Assembly: GCA_964588665.1 (NCBI GenBank) | Contig: CAZPQQ010000019.1 | Span: 1 to 47,545, forward strand | DNA: 47,545 nt | Direction: 5' to 3' | Source of the DNA: UBA2160 sp964588665 | GTDB taxonomy: Bacteria; Chloroflexota; Dehalococcoidia; Lucifugimonadales; UBA1123 | In this document: positions 37,758-45,941 of the stretch, piece after piece | How the letters are laid out: each line of letters starts with the position of its first letter | How positions within the stretch are numbered: position 1 is the first letter of the stretch | Notes under the pieces: model-generated | Told to the model about the DNA's origin: nothing | Databases searched by the model: none | What the model saw: only the letters and a program-made list of their open reading frames with translations | Position numbers and translations under genes: made by a program

Positions 37758-40700
37758 ATGGCGCCACATATGGATCTCAGTTCGTTATCGGCTTTTCTCG
37801 AACTAACCCCTCAGTACAAACTGCTGAGCGACGCGTTGCGAAAAACCTCGGCGTCGGCAACCGTTCAGGCGTTGCCGGAGGCCACTCCGTTCTTGTTGAC
37901 CACCCTTTGGCGGGACCTTGGCGTTCCCGTGCTCGTGATCGCGCCGAAACCGGAGGAGGCTAGGCGACTCCATGAGAGCCTGACGGCGTGGTCTGGCGAC
38001 GACGATTCCGTCCTTCACTTCCCAGAGACCGAGACCCTGCCATTCGAGCGAGTCGTTACCGAGATCGACACCGCGCAACAGAGGCTCCGAGCGCTGTACG
38101 CGCTCACGACTGGCGTCGGATCGCCGATGCTGGTGGCGTCCTCGGTTGCGGTCGCCCAGCGCACGGTTGCCCGAGAAAGCTTCGAATCGAACGTTCACAC
38201 ACTGAAAGTGAATGACGAAGTGGACCTCGAAGAGATGTTGGATCTTTGGCGAAGGATGGGCTACCGGTTCGAGTCATCAGTGTACGGTCCCGGAGTGGTG
38301 AGCAGGCGGGGAGGGATCATCGATATATTCCCCGTCGGCGCGTCGTTGCCTGCACGCATCGAGCTCTGGGGCAACGAGATCGACAGCATCCGAATGTTCG
38401 ACCCGTCGAACCAAAGATCGACTGACATGGTGGACTCGATCGAGGTCATCGCTGCCCACGAGACATTGCCCGCGATGACCGATCGGGATCAGTTCGAATC
38501 GGACATTTCGCGGATCAACGTGTCGAACTGCACGGAGCAACAGCAGGACCGGATCCGGGAAGAGTTCAGTCAACTGCTGGAAGGCCACGAAGTCGACGAC
38601 CTGAATCTGTACGCGGGATTCTTCAACCACGGCACGCTGCTCGACTACTTTCCGCGTGACGGCCTGGTGGTCACCTTGCGCCCACCCGACGTTGCCGGAA
38701 CCGCCTGGGACACGGAAGAGCGAATCCACGAGCTCCGGGCCGCCAAAGAAGAGCGCGGCGAGTTGCCGTACAACTTCCCGTCGTTCCACGTTCCTTGGTC
38801 CGAACTGGAGACTCAGATCGACGCCGTGTCCAAACGCATGGAAGTGACCCAATGGGGAGTCGACGACCTGACCTATAAGGAAGTCCACGCGCTCCCGTTC
38901 GGCTCCGCCCCGACGTTCCTGGGCAAACTGGACAGCTTTGTCGAGGAGGCGACCGACCTGACCAAAGGAGGTCAGACCGTGGTTGCGATCACGGCGCACT
39001 CGAAACGGCTGGGCGAAATCCTCGCGGACTACGGCGCAGACGCCGACCTGCCGGCAACCCTCATCGAGGCGCCCGCGGCGGGAAGACTCACCGTGCTCCA
39101 GGCCGAGGGAGCGAGTTTTGGCGACGGGTTTGCGATGTCCAACACGGGCGGCGGCCTGATCGTATTGGGAGACACGGAAATATTCGGCATCGCCAAGCAG
39201 AGGCGCACGGCCCGACGGCCGGGCGTAAAGTGGGATGCTTTTCTGTCGGAGATTTCGCCTGGCGACTTCGTGGTTCATGTGGAGCACGGCATTGGGAAGT
39301 TCGCGGGAACCGGCAGGCCGACGGACGAGGAGTCCGAGGGCGCTGAGTACCTGATACTCCAGTTCGCTGAAGGAGACAGGCTGTTCGTACCGATGGAGCA
39401 CCTCGACAGGGTGACTCATTACGTCGGCCCCAGCGACCGGCCGCCGCACCTGACTCGATTGGGGACCCAGGAGTGGTCCAGAGCAAAGGCGCGGGCCGAA
39501 CGATCCACGCGCCAGATGGCGTCCGATCTCCTCGCCCTGTACGCGGCGCGCGAGCTGGAGAAAGGTCACGCGCACGGCCCTGACACCCCGTGGCAGGCGG
39601 AGCTCGAGGAGTCATTCCCATTCGAAGAAACCAAGGATCAGATCTCGACGCTGTCTGAGGTCAAGGACGACATGGAAGCCGAGAAGCCGATGGACCGCCT
39701 GGTTTGCGGCGACGTGGGTTACGGCAAAACCGAGATCGCGCTGCGAGCGGCTTTCAAGGCGGTGATGGACGGTAAACAGGTCGCCGTCCTCGTCCCGACG
39801 ACGGTCCTGGCGCAGCAACACTACGTCACCTTCTCCCAACGCATGAGCGCTTATCCTCCCACGATCGATGTTCTGAGCCGGTTCCGAACATCGAAAGAGC
39901 AAAAGGACATCGTCGAAGCCCTCGCTGAAGGGAAGATCGACATCTGCATCGGGACCCATCGGATCATACAGAAAGATGTGAAGTTCAAGGATCTGGGGTT
40001 GGTAATCGTCGACGAGGAGCAGCGATTTGGCGTCGCTCACAAGGAACGCCTCAAGCAGATGCGTCGGGAAGTAGACGTTCTGACGCTGACCGCAACACCG
40101 ATACCGCGCACCCTGCACATGTCTTTGGCCGGCGTACGGGACATGAGCACGATGGAAACGCCGCCCGAAGAACGCCTGCCCATCAAGACCTACGTGTCCG
40201 AGTTCAGCGACGAGCTCATACGCGAGGCGATTCTGCGGGAGCTGGACCGTCAGGGACAGGTCTACTTCCTGCATAACCGGGTGTACAACATCGGTTACAT
40301 GGGCGACTACATCAAGCGAATCGTCCCCGAGGCCGAGGTCGGCATAGCCCATGGACAGATGGGCGAACGCGAACTCGAGGGCGCGATGGCCGATTTCGCC
40401 GAAGGCAAGTTCGACGTTCTCGTGTGTACTACGATCATCGAGTCCGGCCTCGACATCCCCAACGTCAACACCCTGATCGTCAACCGAGCCGACATGTTCG
40501 GACTTGCTCAGCTATATCAGCTTCGTGGAAGGGTGGGGCGCAGCGTTCGACGGGCCTACTCGTACATGTTGGTTCCCAAGACTCGCTCGCTCACGGAGAC
40601 CGCCGAACGCAGACTTCGGGCCATGCTCGCGGCGACCGAGTTGGGCGCCGGGTTCCGCATCGCCATGAAAGACCTGGAGATCCGCGGGGCCGGCAACATA

Positions 40701-41363
40701 TTGGGCGCCGAGCAGAGCGGACACATCCACGCCATCGGCTTCGATCTCTACACGAAGCTGCTGGCCAGCGCGGTCGAGGAGCTTCACGCCAGGCGCGAAG
40801 CCGGTGAGACGTTCAGCGGAGAGACTCCGATACCCGTCGACGGCGACATCGGTGAGCTCGAACTCCCGACAGTCGACAGCCTTGCGCCCGACCCGGGGGT
40901 AAACGTCGACTTGGGCATCCCCGCCAGTCTTCCCGCGGAGTACATCCCCGATCTGCCGTCCCGACTAGGGCTTTATCAGCGTCTCATCCAGCAAGAGGAG
41001 CTCGAAGCAATCGACGGCGTCGAGGACGAGCTTCGAGACCGATTCGGCCCACTGCCCTGGCAGGCTCGCAATCTCCTCTACGTGATGCGGTTGAAGCTGG
41101 TGGCGCGCTCTGCCGGAGTGGAATCCATCACCCGCGACGGCGACCGGATTGTGTTGCGCCTGACCGATCAGGTGGGAGGCGCCAGGCGTGCGCTCCAGCG
41201 ACGTTTGGATCGAGCCGCCGAAGTGGGCAACGAACAGATCCGCCTCGACCTCGGTCAACTCGAAGAAGGCTGGGAAGAGCCGCTGGTGGAAACCGTGCGG
41301 AAGTTCGCAGAATTCCGAGAGCAGATGGCGACGCAGTTGCTCGGCGTGGCGGCGGGGAGCTAA
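37758..41363 (+). CDS. mfd: Transcription-repair coupling factor
   Basis: A 1201-residue Mfd. It removes RNA polymerase stalled at DNA damage and recruits UvrA. Domains in order: UvrB-homology/UvrA-binding region (to about residue 330, including YRFESSVYGPGVVSRRGGIIDIFPVG); linker; CarD-like RNA-polymerase-interacting domain (ISPGDFVVHVEHGIGKFAGTG, about 510-580); the RecG-type helicase with Walker A VCGDVGYGKTEIA, DEEQRFGVAHKERLK and TATPIPRTLHMS; the second RecA domain ending in LRGRVGRS; and the C-terminal TRCF domain (LPSRLGLYQRL). ATG 37758 (ACGGG before it) is preferred; 37716 and 37770 are other possible starts. Length is typical. Confidence 0.96.
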   Translation: MAPHMDLSSLSAFLELTPQYKLLSDALRKTSASATVQALPEATPFLLTTLWRDLGVPVLVIAPKPEEARRLHESLTAWSGDDDSVLHFPETETLPFERVVTEIDTAQQRLRALYALTTGVGSPMLVASSVAVAQRTVARESFESNVHTLKVNDEVDLEEMLDLWRRMGYRFESSVYGPGVVSRRGGIIDIFPVGASLPARIELWGNEIDSIRMFDPSNQRSTDMVDSIEVIAAHETLPAMTDRDQFESDISRINVSNCTEQQQDRIREEFSQLLEGHEVDDLNLYAGFFNHGTLLDYFPRDGLVVTLRPPDVAGTAWDTEERIHELRAAKEERGELPYNFPSFHVPWSELETQIDAVSKRMEVTQWGVDDLTYKEVHALPFGSAPTFLGKLDSFVEEATDLTKGGQTVVAITAHSKRLGEILADYGADADLPATLIEAPAAGRLTVLQAEGASFGDGFAMSNTGGGLIVLGDTEIFGIAKQRRTARRPGVKWDAFLSEISPGDFVVHVEHGIGKFAGTGRPTDEESEGAEYLILQFAEGDRLFVPMEHLDRVTHYVGPSDRPPHLTRLGTQEWSRAKARAERSTRQMASDLLALYAARELEKGHAHGPDTPWQAELEESFPFEETKDQISTLSEVKDDMEAEKPMDRLVCGDVGYGKTEIALRAAFKAVMDGKQVAVLVPTTVLAQQHYVTFSQRMSAYPPTIDVLSRFRTSKEQKDIVEALAEGKIDICIGTHRIIQKDVKFKDLGLVIVDEEQRFGVAHKERLKQMRREVDVLTLTATPIPRTLHMSLAGVRDMSTMETPPEERLPIKTYVSEFSDELIREAILRELDRQGQVYFLHNRVYNIGYMGDYIKRIVPEAEVGIAHGQMGERELEGAMADFAEGKFDVLVCTTIIESGLDIPNVNTLIVNRADMFGLAQLYQLRGRVGRSVRRAYSYMLVPKTRSLTETAERRLRAMLAATELGAGFRIAMKDLEIRGAGNILGAEQSGHIHAIGFDLYTKLLASAVEELHARREAGETFSGETPIPVDGDIGELELPTVDSLAPDPGVNVDLGIPASLPAEYIPDLPSRLGLYQRLIQQEELEAIDGVEDELRDRFGPLPWQARNLLYVMRLKLVARSAGVESITRDGDRIVLRLTDQVGGARRALQRRLDRAAEVGNEQIRLDLGQLEEGWEEPLVETVRKFAEFREQMATQLLGVAAGS

Positions 41364-41479
41364 GCGCCGGACATCGCCGGCAATCATTCTTGGACCTTGG
41401 ACGGCCGCGAGATTCGTCTGGATCCTCCGGGACTGGAGTGACTTCGGCGGGTGGTTCGAAAGATCCCGACGAGGCCTGG

Positions 41480-41497
41480 GTCCCGACGCGTCGGGAC
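41480..41497. other. 18-bp perfect palindrome after mfd
   Basis: GTCCCGACGCGTCGGGAC is fully self-complementary and abuts copy B of the 164-bp repeat. It may form part of the mfd transcript end, but only TTCC follows, so it is not a convincing terminator. Confidence 0.5.
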
Positions 41498-41660
41498 TTC
41501 CAAGTAACGGCTCTTTGCGGATGTCGATTTCCTTGGAGATGGCGCCGTCCCCGACGGCGATTACATGGGGTGCAGGGGCGAAGCCCCGCCAGGTCCTAGG
41601 GTGTCCCTAGAAAACCTTCGCGGGCGGGTGGGCGGGACCAAACGAGTTTCATGAACGGCC
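41497..41660 (+). repeat. 164-bp direct repeat, copy B
   Basis: Same orientation as copy A at 36923-37086 and nearly the same length. The last 95 bases are the best conserved (TGGGGTGCAGGGGCGAAGCC through GGGCGGGACC). Together the copies bracket the zincin gene and mfd. The gap between mfd and the HAD gene (41364-41674) contains this element, the palindrome and no gene. Confidence 0.88.
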
Positions 41661-41674
41661 CTCAGAGCCGGACC

Positions 41675-42382
41675 TTAAACGTACTCCGACAGCAACCCCG
41701 GCAGCTCCTTCATCGTCTCGATTCGCGGACACATCGTGATGCCGACGTGGTTGCCGTCACGGTCGAGGAGCACTGGATTGATGCCGACGCCCATCGCGCC
41801 CTCGATATCGGACGTGATCTGGTCGCCGACGTGAATGGCCTCGTCCGGTTGAGCGCCCGATCGGTTCAGCGCAGCTTGGAATATGGGCGGGTGCGGCTTC
41901 GTCGAGCCGACGTCGCGCGATGTCACGGCGAAATCCAGATACTGGGTCAACCCCATGTTCTCCATGATCTCGTTTGCGCCGACATCCAGGTTCGAGATCA
42001 GTCCCAACGACAGACCTTGCTGTCTCAGAATGTCCAACGTCGCCAACACGTCGTCGAACCGGCGCATTTCGTGCGGCATCTCGCGGATGGCTAGCCAGAT
42101 CTCGTGCGCCTCTTCGGGAGTGACTTCGACGCCTGAGCCCGCTAGCACGCGCCGTTCGTACTCCGAGAAGAAGTCGATGCGCTCCTGCCGGTCGAGCTCA
42201 CGGATCGGCTTGACGGCGTTTTGCTCGGCCATCAGCCCGTCCGCGGCGCCGTAGCCACGCAGAATGCCCTCCGGAGTCACCGTGAGTCCGAACAGTGCGC
42301 AGGCCGCCGACTGTATCTCGTATCGCGATGGCTGGAAGCCTGCGAGGGTCCCGTAGAGGTCGAAGAATATCGCTTTTATCAT
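41675..42382 (-). CDS. HAD-superfamily hydrolase (HAD-IA, REG-2/haloacid dehalogenase-like)
   Basis: A 235-residue cytosolic phosphatase-type protein. HAD motifs are in order: FFDLYGTL with nucleophile Asp8, LGLISNLD (motif II Ser), DVGSTKPHPPIF with the Lys, and HVGDQITSDIEGA. The second motif I acid is replaced by Tyr (DLYGT), as is common in HAD-IA relatives of haloacid dehalogenase. The cap domain is helical (residues 15-95). ATG 42382 is the family start; the open frame extends to 42442. The substrate is unknown. Confidence 0.9.
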   Translation of the reverse strand: MIKAIFFDLYGTLAGFQPSRYEIQSAACALFGLTVTPEGILRGYGAADGLMAEQNAVKPIRELDRQERIDFFSEYERRVLAGSGVEVTPEEAHEIWLAIREMPHEMRRFDDVLATLDILRQQGLSLGLISNLDVGANEIMENMGLTQYLDFAVTSRDVGSTKPHPPIFQAALNRSGAQPDEAIHVGDQITSDIEGAMGVGINPVLLDRDGNHVGITMCPRIETMKELPGLLSEYV

Positions 42383-42487
42383 GGCGCGAGTATGATAGCA
42401 TTGCGCCTCCGACCTGTCAGGCCTGCCGCCGGCGTCGTTCACCGGAGAAATGAAATCGAGAGTCCGTGGCGGTGCGCTGCTGCGTAG

Positions 42488-42508
42488 GGTAGGGTTTCAA
42501 ACCCTACC
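42488..42508. repeat. Palindromic repeat, GGTAGGGTTTCAAACCCTAC type
   Basis: GGTAGGGTTTCAAACCCTAC plus C forms a perfect inverted repeat in the gap between the HAD and AIR-synthase-like genes. Related copies are at 9515-9542 and 42597-42620. Confidence 0.75.
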
Positions 42509-42596
42509 GGTGGTCGTTTGGTGTGACATGCGTCGATCGACACGACATACAACCCGTATCGCACGAGATGATACGTGTTTGTAATCGAAGCCCACG

Positions 42597-42620
42597 GTCG
42601 GGTTTGAAACCCGCCCCTAC
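42597..42620. repeat. Palindromic repeat, GTCGGGTTTGAAACCCGCCC type
   Basis: GTCGGGTTTGAAACCCGCCC followed by CTAC. It is the second copy within the 321-base region between 42383 and 42703 that holds no gene. Confidence 0.75.
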
Positions 42621-42703
42621 ACCGCATGGATCGCGGACAAAGCGTCACCGCCATCGATTGTCCACTGATGGCACGCCGTTTATTGGCGATGGAGTCGGCA
42701 AAC

Positions 42704-43720
42704 ATGAAGGCTGGAAAACTGCCTGTCGAGCTCTTGAGCGAACTGCTCGACGGCATCGAGATCAACGACCCTCGTGTAGTCCTCGGCCCAAAGACGGGTG
42801 AGGACGCGGCTCTGATCGACTTCGGCGACCGTTACCTCGTAGCGAAAACCGACCCGATCACGTTCGCGACGGACCTGATCGGATGGTACTTGGTGCAGGT
42901 CAACGCCAACGACCTCGCCGTCATGGGCGCGACGCCGCGATGGCTTATGGCGACCGCGATGCTGCCGGAAGGGACCGAGGCCGAGCAGGTTCGCGAGGTG
43001 TTCAGCCAGTTGACGGCCACCTGCAAAGAGTTGGGAATCACGCTGATCGGCGGGCACACCGAGATCACCTACGGCATCGACAGGCCGCTGGCCGTCGGGG
43101 CGATGCTCGGCGAGGTGGACAAGGATCGCGTCGTGCTGACCTCAGGGGCCAAACCCGGCGACGCCATCGTCATCACGAAGGGGATCGCCGTCGAGGGCAC
43201 GGCAATCCTCGCGCGGGAGGCGTCCGACGAGCTGGCCGCGAACGGAGTCGGCGCAGATGTGATCGCCCGAGCCGCGGAGTTCTTGTTCTCGCCGGGGATC
43301 AGCGTCGTGCGAGACGCCTCCATTGCAGTCGATGCAGTGTCGGTCCACGCCATGCATGACCCGACCGAAGGAGGTCTCGTGGGAGGCCTGCTGGAGATGG
43401 CCCTGGGCGCTGGCGTGGGACTCGAGATCGACCGAGACCGGATTCCGGTGCTTCCCGAGACCAAAGCCGTCTGCGACGCACTCGGACTGGACCCGCTGGG
43501 CTTGATTGCGTCCGGCTCGTTGCTGGCCGCCGTGGCCCCCGCGGATGTCGCGAGGCTGACATCCGCGCTCGGCGATGCGGGCATCGCTGCTTTCGAGATC
43601 GGCCGAGTCACGGACAAGAGCCAGGGCCTTCAGATGCTCACCGGACACGGCGATGTCGCTCTTCCACGCTTCGAACGTGACGAGCTGGCCCGGTTTTTCG
43701 GGGACGACGATTCATCGTAA
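42704..43720 (+). CDS. AIR synthase-related (HypE/PurM-fold) protein
   Basis: A 338-residue ATP-dependent PurM-fold protein. YLVAKTDPITFATDLIGWYLVQVNANDLAVMGATPRW carries the ATP and Mg residues, and MHDPTEGGLVGGLLEMALGAGVG is the second-domain signature. The closest named relative by layout is HypE, the hydrogenase maturation dehydratase, but the C-terminal Cys that HypE uses is absent (the protein ends FFGDDDSS) and no hyp genes are nearby. So it is probably a stand-alone relative of unknown reaction. ATG 42704 has GGAG ten bases upstream; frames are open to 42626 and ATG 42689 is also possible. Confidence 0.85.
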   Translation: MKAGKLPVELLSELLDGIEINDPRVVLGPKTGEDAALIDFGDRYLVAKTDPITFATDLIGWYLVQVNANDLAVMGATPRWLMATAMLPEGTEAEQVREVFSQLTATCKELGITLIGGHTEITYGIDRPLAVGAMLGEVDKDRVVLTSGAKPGDAIVITKGIAVEGTAILAREASDELAANGVGADVIARAAEFLFSPGISVVRDASIAVDAVSVHAMHDPTEGGLVGGLLEMALGAGVGLEIDRDRIPVLPETKAVCDALGLDPLGLIASGSLLAAVAPADVARLTSALGDAGIAAFEIGRVTDKSQGLQMLTGHGDVALPRFERDELARFFGDDDSS

Positions 43721-43776
43721 GATCGGTCTCACCCGGCGCGTCCGCTGGCATTTCGAATATGTTTGCTGAACCAAGC

Positions 43777-43806
43777 TTGACCACGGTTCGGATACCTCGA
43801 TAGAAT
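43777..43806 (+). promoter_or_regulatory. Sigma70-type thrS promoter
   Basis: TTGACC (43777-43782) and TAGAAT (43801-43806) are 18 bases apart. The predicted start near 43813 leaves a long leader of about 226 bases. Confidence 0.7.
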
Positions 43807-43846
43807 TACTTGTAGCAATCGAACCCGAAACAGGAAGGCAACAGTC

Positions 43847-43861
43847 TTGGGAACCGCGTAA
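43847..43861 (+). CDS. Possible four-codon leader peptide in the thrS leader
   Basis: AGGAAGG (43832-43838) is followed at 8 bases by TTG GGA ACC GCG TAA, encoding fMet-Gly-Thr-Ala. It contains a Thr codon just upstream of the hairpin. This may be coincidence, but the layout resembles a minimal attenuator. Confidence 0.25.
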   Translation: MGTA

Positions 43862-43895
43862 TACTCTCAAGTTCATCCACACTGCTGACTATCTA

Positions 43896-43942
43896 GCCTC
43901 CCGTGCGCCAGGCCCATTCGGCGCGGGGGGCTTCTGTGTTTT
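43896..43942 (+). terminator. Terminator-like hairpin in the thrS leader (attenuator candidate)
   Basis: GCCTCCCGTGCGCC pairs with GGCGCGGGGGGC (one bulged base, some G-U pairs) and is followed by TTCTGTGTTTT. It lies about 97 bases before the thrS start, downstream of the promoter, so it could stop transcription early. Confidence 0.5.
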
Positions 43943-44038
43943 CGGGCCAACTTGCTGCCACTGGCAAACCATATCCCTGGTGGCGCACGCCGGACTACCG
44001 CTCCGAGCGTGCCCCAACCCACATAGGAGAACCGAACA

Positions 44039-45778
44039 ATGACGCTACGAATAGACCCGGAACTGGCCGGCATCAGAGAGCGGATCCGCCACTCCGCCGC
44101 CCACGTGATGGCGGACGTGGTGACGACCATGTTCCCTGACGCCAAGCTGGGCATCGGGCCGCCCACCGACGACGGATTCTACTACGACTTCTGGATCGAG
44201 GAGGCCTTCACCACCGATGACCTTGAGAAGATCGAAGGCAAGATGAAGGAAGTCATGGGCAAGAGCCTGCCCTTCGAGTATCGCGAATACCCTCGGCCCG
44301 ACGCTCTCAGCTTGCACTCAGACGAACCTCTGAAGGTGGAGATAATCGAGGGGATTCCCGAAGAAGAGGCGATCTCGACGTACACCCATGGCGAATTCGA
44401 AGACCTGTGTGCAGGACCGCACGTCGAGTCGACCGGCCACATCCCCGCATTCAAACTGCTGAGCGTGGCGGGCGCTTACTGGCGCGGCGACGAGAACCGA
44501 CAGATGCTTCAGCGGATCTACGGCACTGCCTTCGAGTCGCAAGAGGCTCTGGACGAGCACCTCGAACGTCTCGAAGAGGCGAAGAAGCGCGACCACCGGG
44601 TGTTGGGTCGAGAGTTGGACCTGTTCTCGATTCACGACGAAACGGGCCCTGGACTCGTCATATGGCACCCTAAGGGCGCGCGGGTCCGAGGTCTGTTCGA
44701 GGATCTGTGGAAGCGCGAGCACTACCGATGGGGCTACGATCTGGTCAACACCCCGCACGTGGGTCGGGCAGGCCTTTGGGAGACCAGCGGCCACCTGGAG
44801 AATTACAAAGACGGCATGTACGCTCCGATGGACCTGGACGGGCAGGAATACTATCTGAAGCCGATGAACTGCCCGTTCCACGTGATGTACTACAAGACCG
44901 GTCTGCGCAGCTACCGCGACCTGCCGATGCGCGTCGGCGAACTTGGCGCCGTTTACCGATACGAGCGAGGCGGCACGCTGCACGGAATGCTGCGCGTCAG
45001 GGGCTTCACCCAAGACGACGCGCACATCTTCTGTCGGCCCGACCAGATCGCGGACGAAGTCAACGGCGTCCTCGACCTGACGTTCCACCTGCTGGAGAAG
45101 TTCGATTTCCACGAGTACGAGGTGATGCTGGCCACGAGACCCGATAAATCGGTCGGCTCCGACGAGGAATGGGATCTGGCCACCAGTTCGTTGCGCGACA
45201 CCCTGGATAAGCGCGGGATGGATTACGAGGTCGATGAGGGCGGCGGCGTCTTCTACGGCCCGAAGATCGACATACACATCAGGGACGCCATCGGCAGGCT
45301 GTGGCAGTGCACCACCGTGCAATTCGACTTCAACCTGCCTCGTCGATTCGACATCGCGTACATCGGCGAAGACGGCCAGGAGCATCGTCCCTACATGGTG
45401 CACCGGGCGTTGTTCGGCTCGCTCGAACGGTTCATGGGCATGCTGATCGAGCACTTTGGCGGCGCATTCCCGACGTGGCTCGCGCCAGTGCAGGCGATCA
45501 TCGTTCCGATTGCGGACCGCCACCACGAGTACGCCGGCAAAGTCGCCGCCGCGCTGACCGACGCTGGAGTCAGGGTGGGGAACGACACCCGGAACCAGCG
45601 CATGAACCTCAAGATTCGTGAGGCGCAGGTGCAGAAGATACCGTACATGCTGATCGTCGGCGACCGCGAGGAAGCGGCTGACGCGGTCGGCGTCCGGCTG
45701 CGCTCCGGCGAGGACCTCGGCGCGGTGCCGCTCGACGAGCTGACCGCGCGGATCGTCTCCGAGGCGTCCATTGGCTAG
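44039..45778 (+). CDS. thrS: Threonyl-tRNA synthetase, without TGS domain
   Basis: A 579-residue class II synthetase that charges tRNA-Thr. The editing (SAD) domain opens at once with His18-x-x-x-His22 (HSAAHVMA) and has DLCAGPHVES. The catalytic core follows with YYLKPMNCPFHVMYYK (zinc Cys), RYERGGTLHGMLRVRGFTQDDAHIF (motif 2) and MVHRALFGSLERFMGMLIEH (motif 3). The C-terminal anticodon domain has PTWLAPVQAIIVPI and NQRMNLKIREAQVQKIPYMLIVG. The N-terminal TGS domain of about 60 residues in most bacterial ThrRS is absent. AGGAGA sets the ATG at 44039. First gene of the thrS-infC-rpmI-rplT group. Confidence 0.97.
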   Translation: MTLRIDPELAGIRERIRHSAAHVMADVVTTMFPDAKLGIGPPTDDGFYYDFWIEEAFTTDDLEKIEGKMKEVMGKSLPFEYREYPRPDALSLHSDEPLKVEIIEGIPEEEAISTYTHGEFEDLCAGPHVESTGHIPAFKLLSVAGAYWRGDENRQMLQRIYGTAFESQEALDEHLERLEEAKKRDHRVLGRELDLFSIHDETGPGLVIWHPKGARVRGLFEDLWKREHYRWGYDLVNTPHVGRAGLWETSGHLENYKDGMYAPMDLDGQEYYLKPMNCPFHVMYYKTGLRSYRDLPMRVGELGAVYRYERGGTLHGMLRVRGFTQDDAHIFCRPDQIADEVNGVLDLTFHLLEKFDFHEYEVMLATRPDKSVGSDEEWDLATSSLRDTLDKRGMDYEVDEGGGVFYGPKIDIHIRDAIGRLWQCTTVQFDFNLPRRFDIAYIGEDGQEHRPYMVHRALFGSLERFMGMLIEHFGGAFPTWLAPVQAIIVPIADRHHEYAGKVAAALTDAGVRVGNDTRNQRMNLKIREAQVQKIPYMLIVGDREEAADAVGVRLRSGEDLGAVPLDELTARIVSEASIG

Positions 45779-45781
45779 TTG

Positions 45782-45822
45782 GCTCGGGGAGAAGCCGGCC
45801 ACCCGTCGAACTCTCCCCGAGC
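45782..45822 (+). terminator. Terminator hairpin between thrS and infC
   Basis: GCTCGGGGAGA and TCTCCCCGAGC form a perfect 11-bp stem with a 19-base loop, starting just after the thrS stop. Only TTCC follows, so termination may be partial. infC has its own promoter beyond it. Confidence 0.6.
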
Positions 45823-45861
45823 TTCCACGACCGCCGTCAGGTGGTATTGTCGTGATTGACA

Positions 45862-45890
45862 TTGCCTGCGCGAGCCGTGTGTGATATATT
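45862..45890 (+). promoter_or_regulatory. Promoter for infC-rpmI-rplT
   Basis: TTGCCT (45862-45867) and TATATT (45885-45890) are exactly 17 bases apart; a consensus TTGACA also overlaps just upstream (45856-45861). Transcription would start near 45897, about 45 bases before the infC start. Confidence 0.65.
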
Positions 45891-45941
45891 CGTAACGACC
45901 CAGGAAGACACCTGGGCAATAGTACTTGGACGAGGTGTAGC

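Larger units (their letters stand above)
42383..42703. other. Gene-free divergent region with repeats
   Basis: Between the HAD gene and the AIR-synthase-like gene no further gene is seen. The stretch holds the two palindromic repeats listed next, and no clear promoter could be placed. Confidence 0.6.
43721..44038 (+). other. thrS upstream region: promoter, leader and hairpin
   Basis: These 318 bases hold no full gene. They contain the thrS promoter (43777-43806), a leader of about 226 bases, a tiny frame with a ribosome site (43847-43861) and a terminator-like hairpin (43896-43942). AGGAGA at 44025-44030 is the thrS ribosome site. Confidence 0.7.

Noticed and set aside
42704..43720. Selenophosphate synthetase SelD.
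   Set aside because: The N-terminal Cys/Sec and Gly-rich loop of SelD are missing; layout is closer to HypE-like AIR synthase relatives. It therefore gives no support to selenocysteine use at 11143.
43813..43870. T-box riboswitch upstream of thrS, suggested by TTGGGAACCGCG.
   Set aside because: The match to the T-box core is imperfect and the predicted transcript start lies only about 35 bases before it, leaving no room for stem I and the specifier loop.
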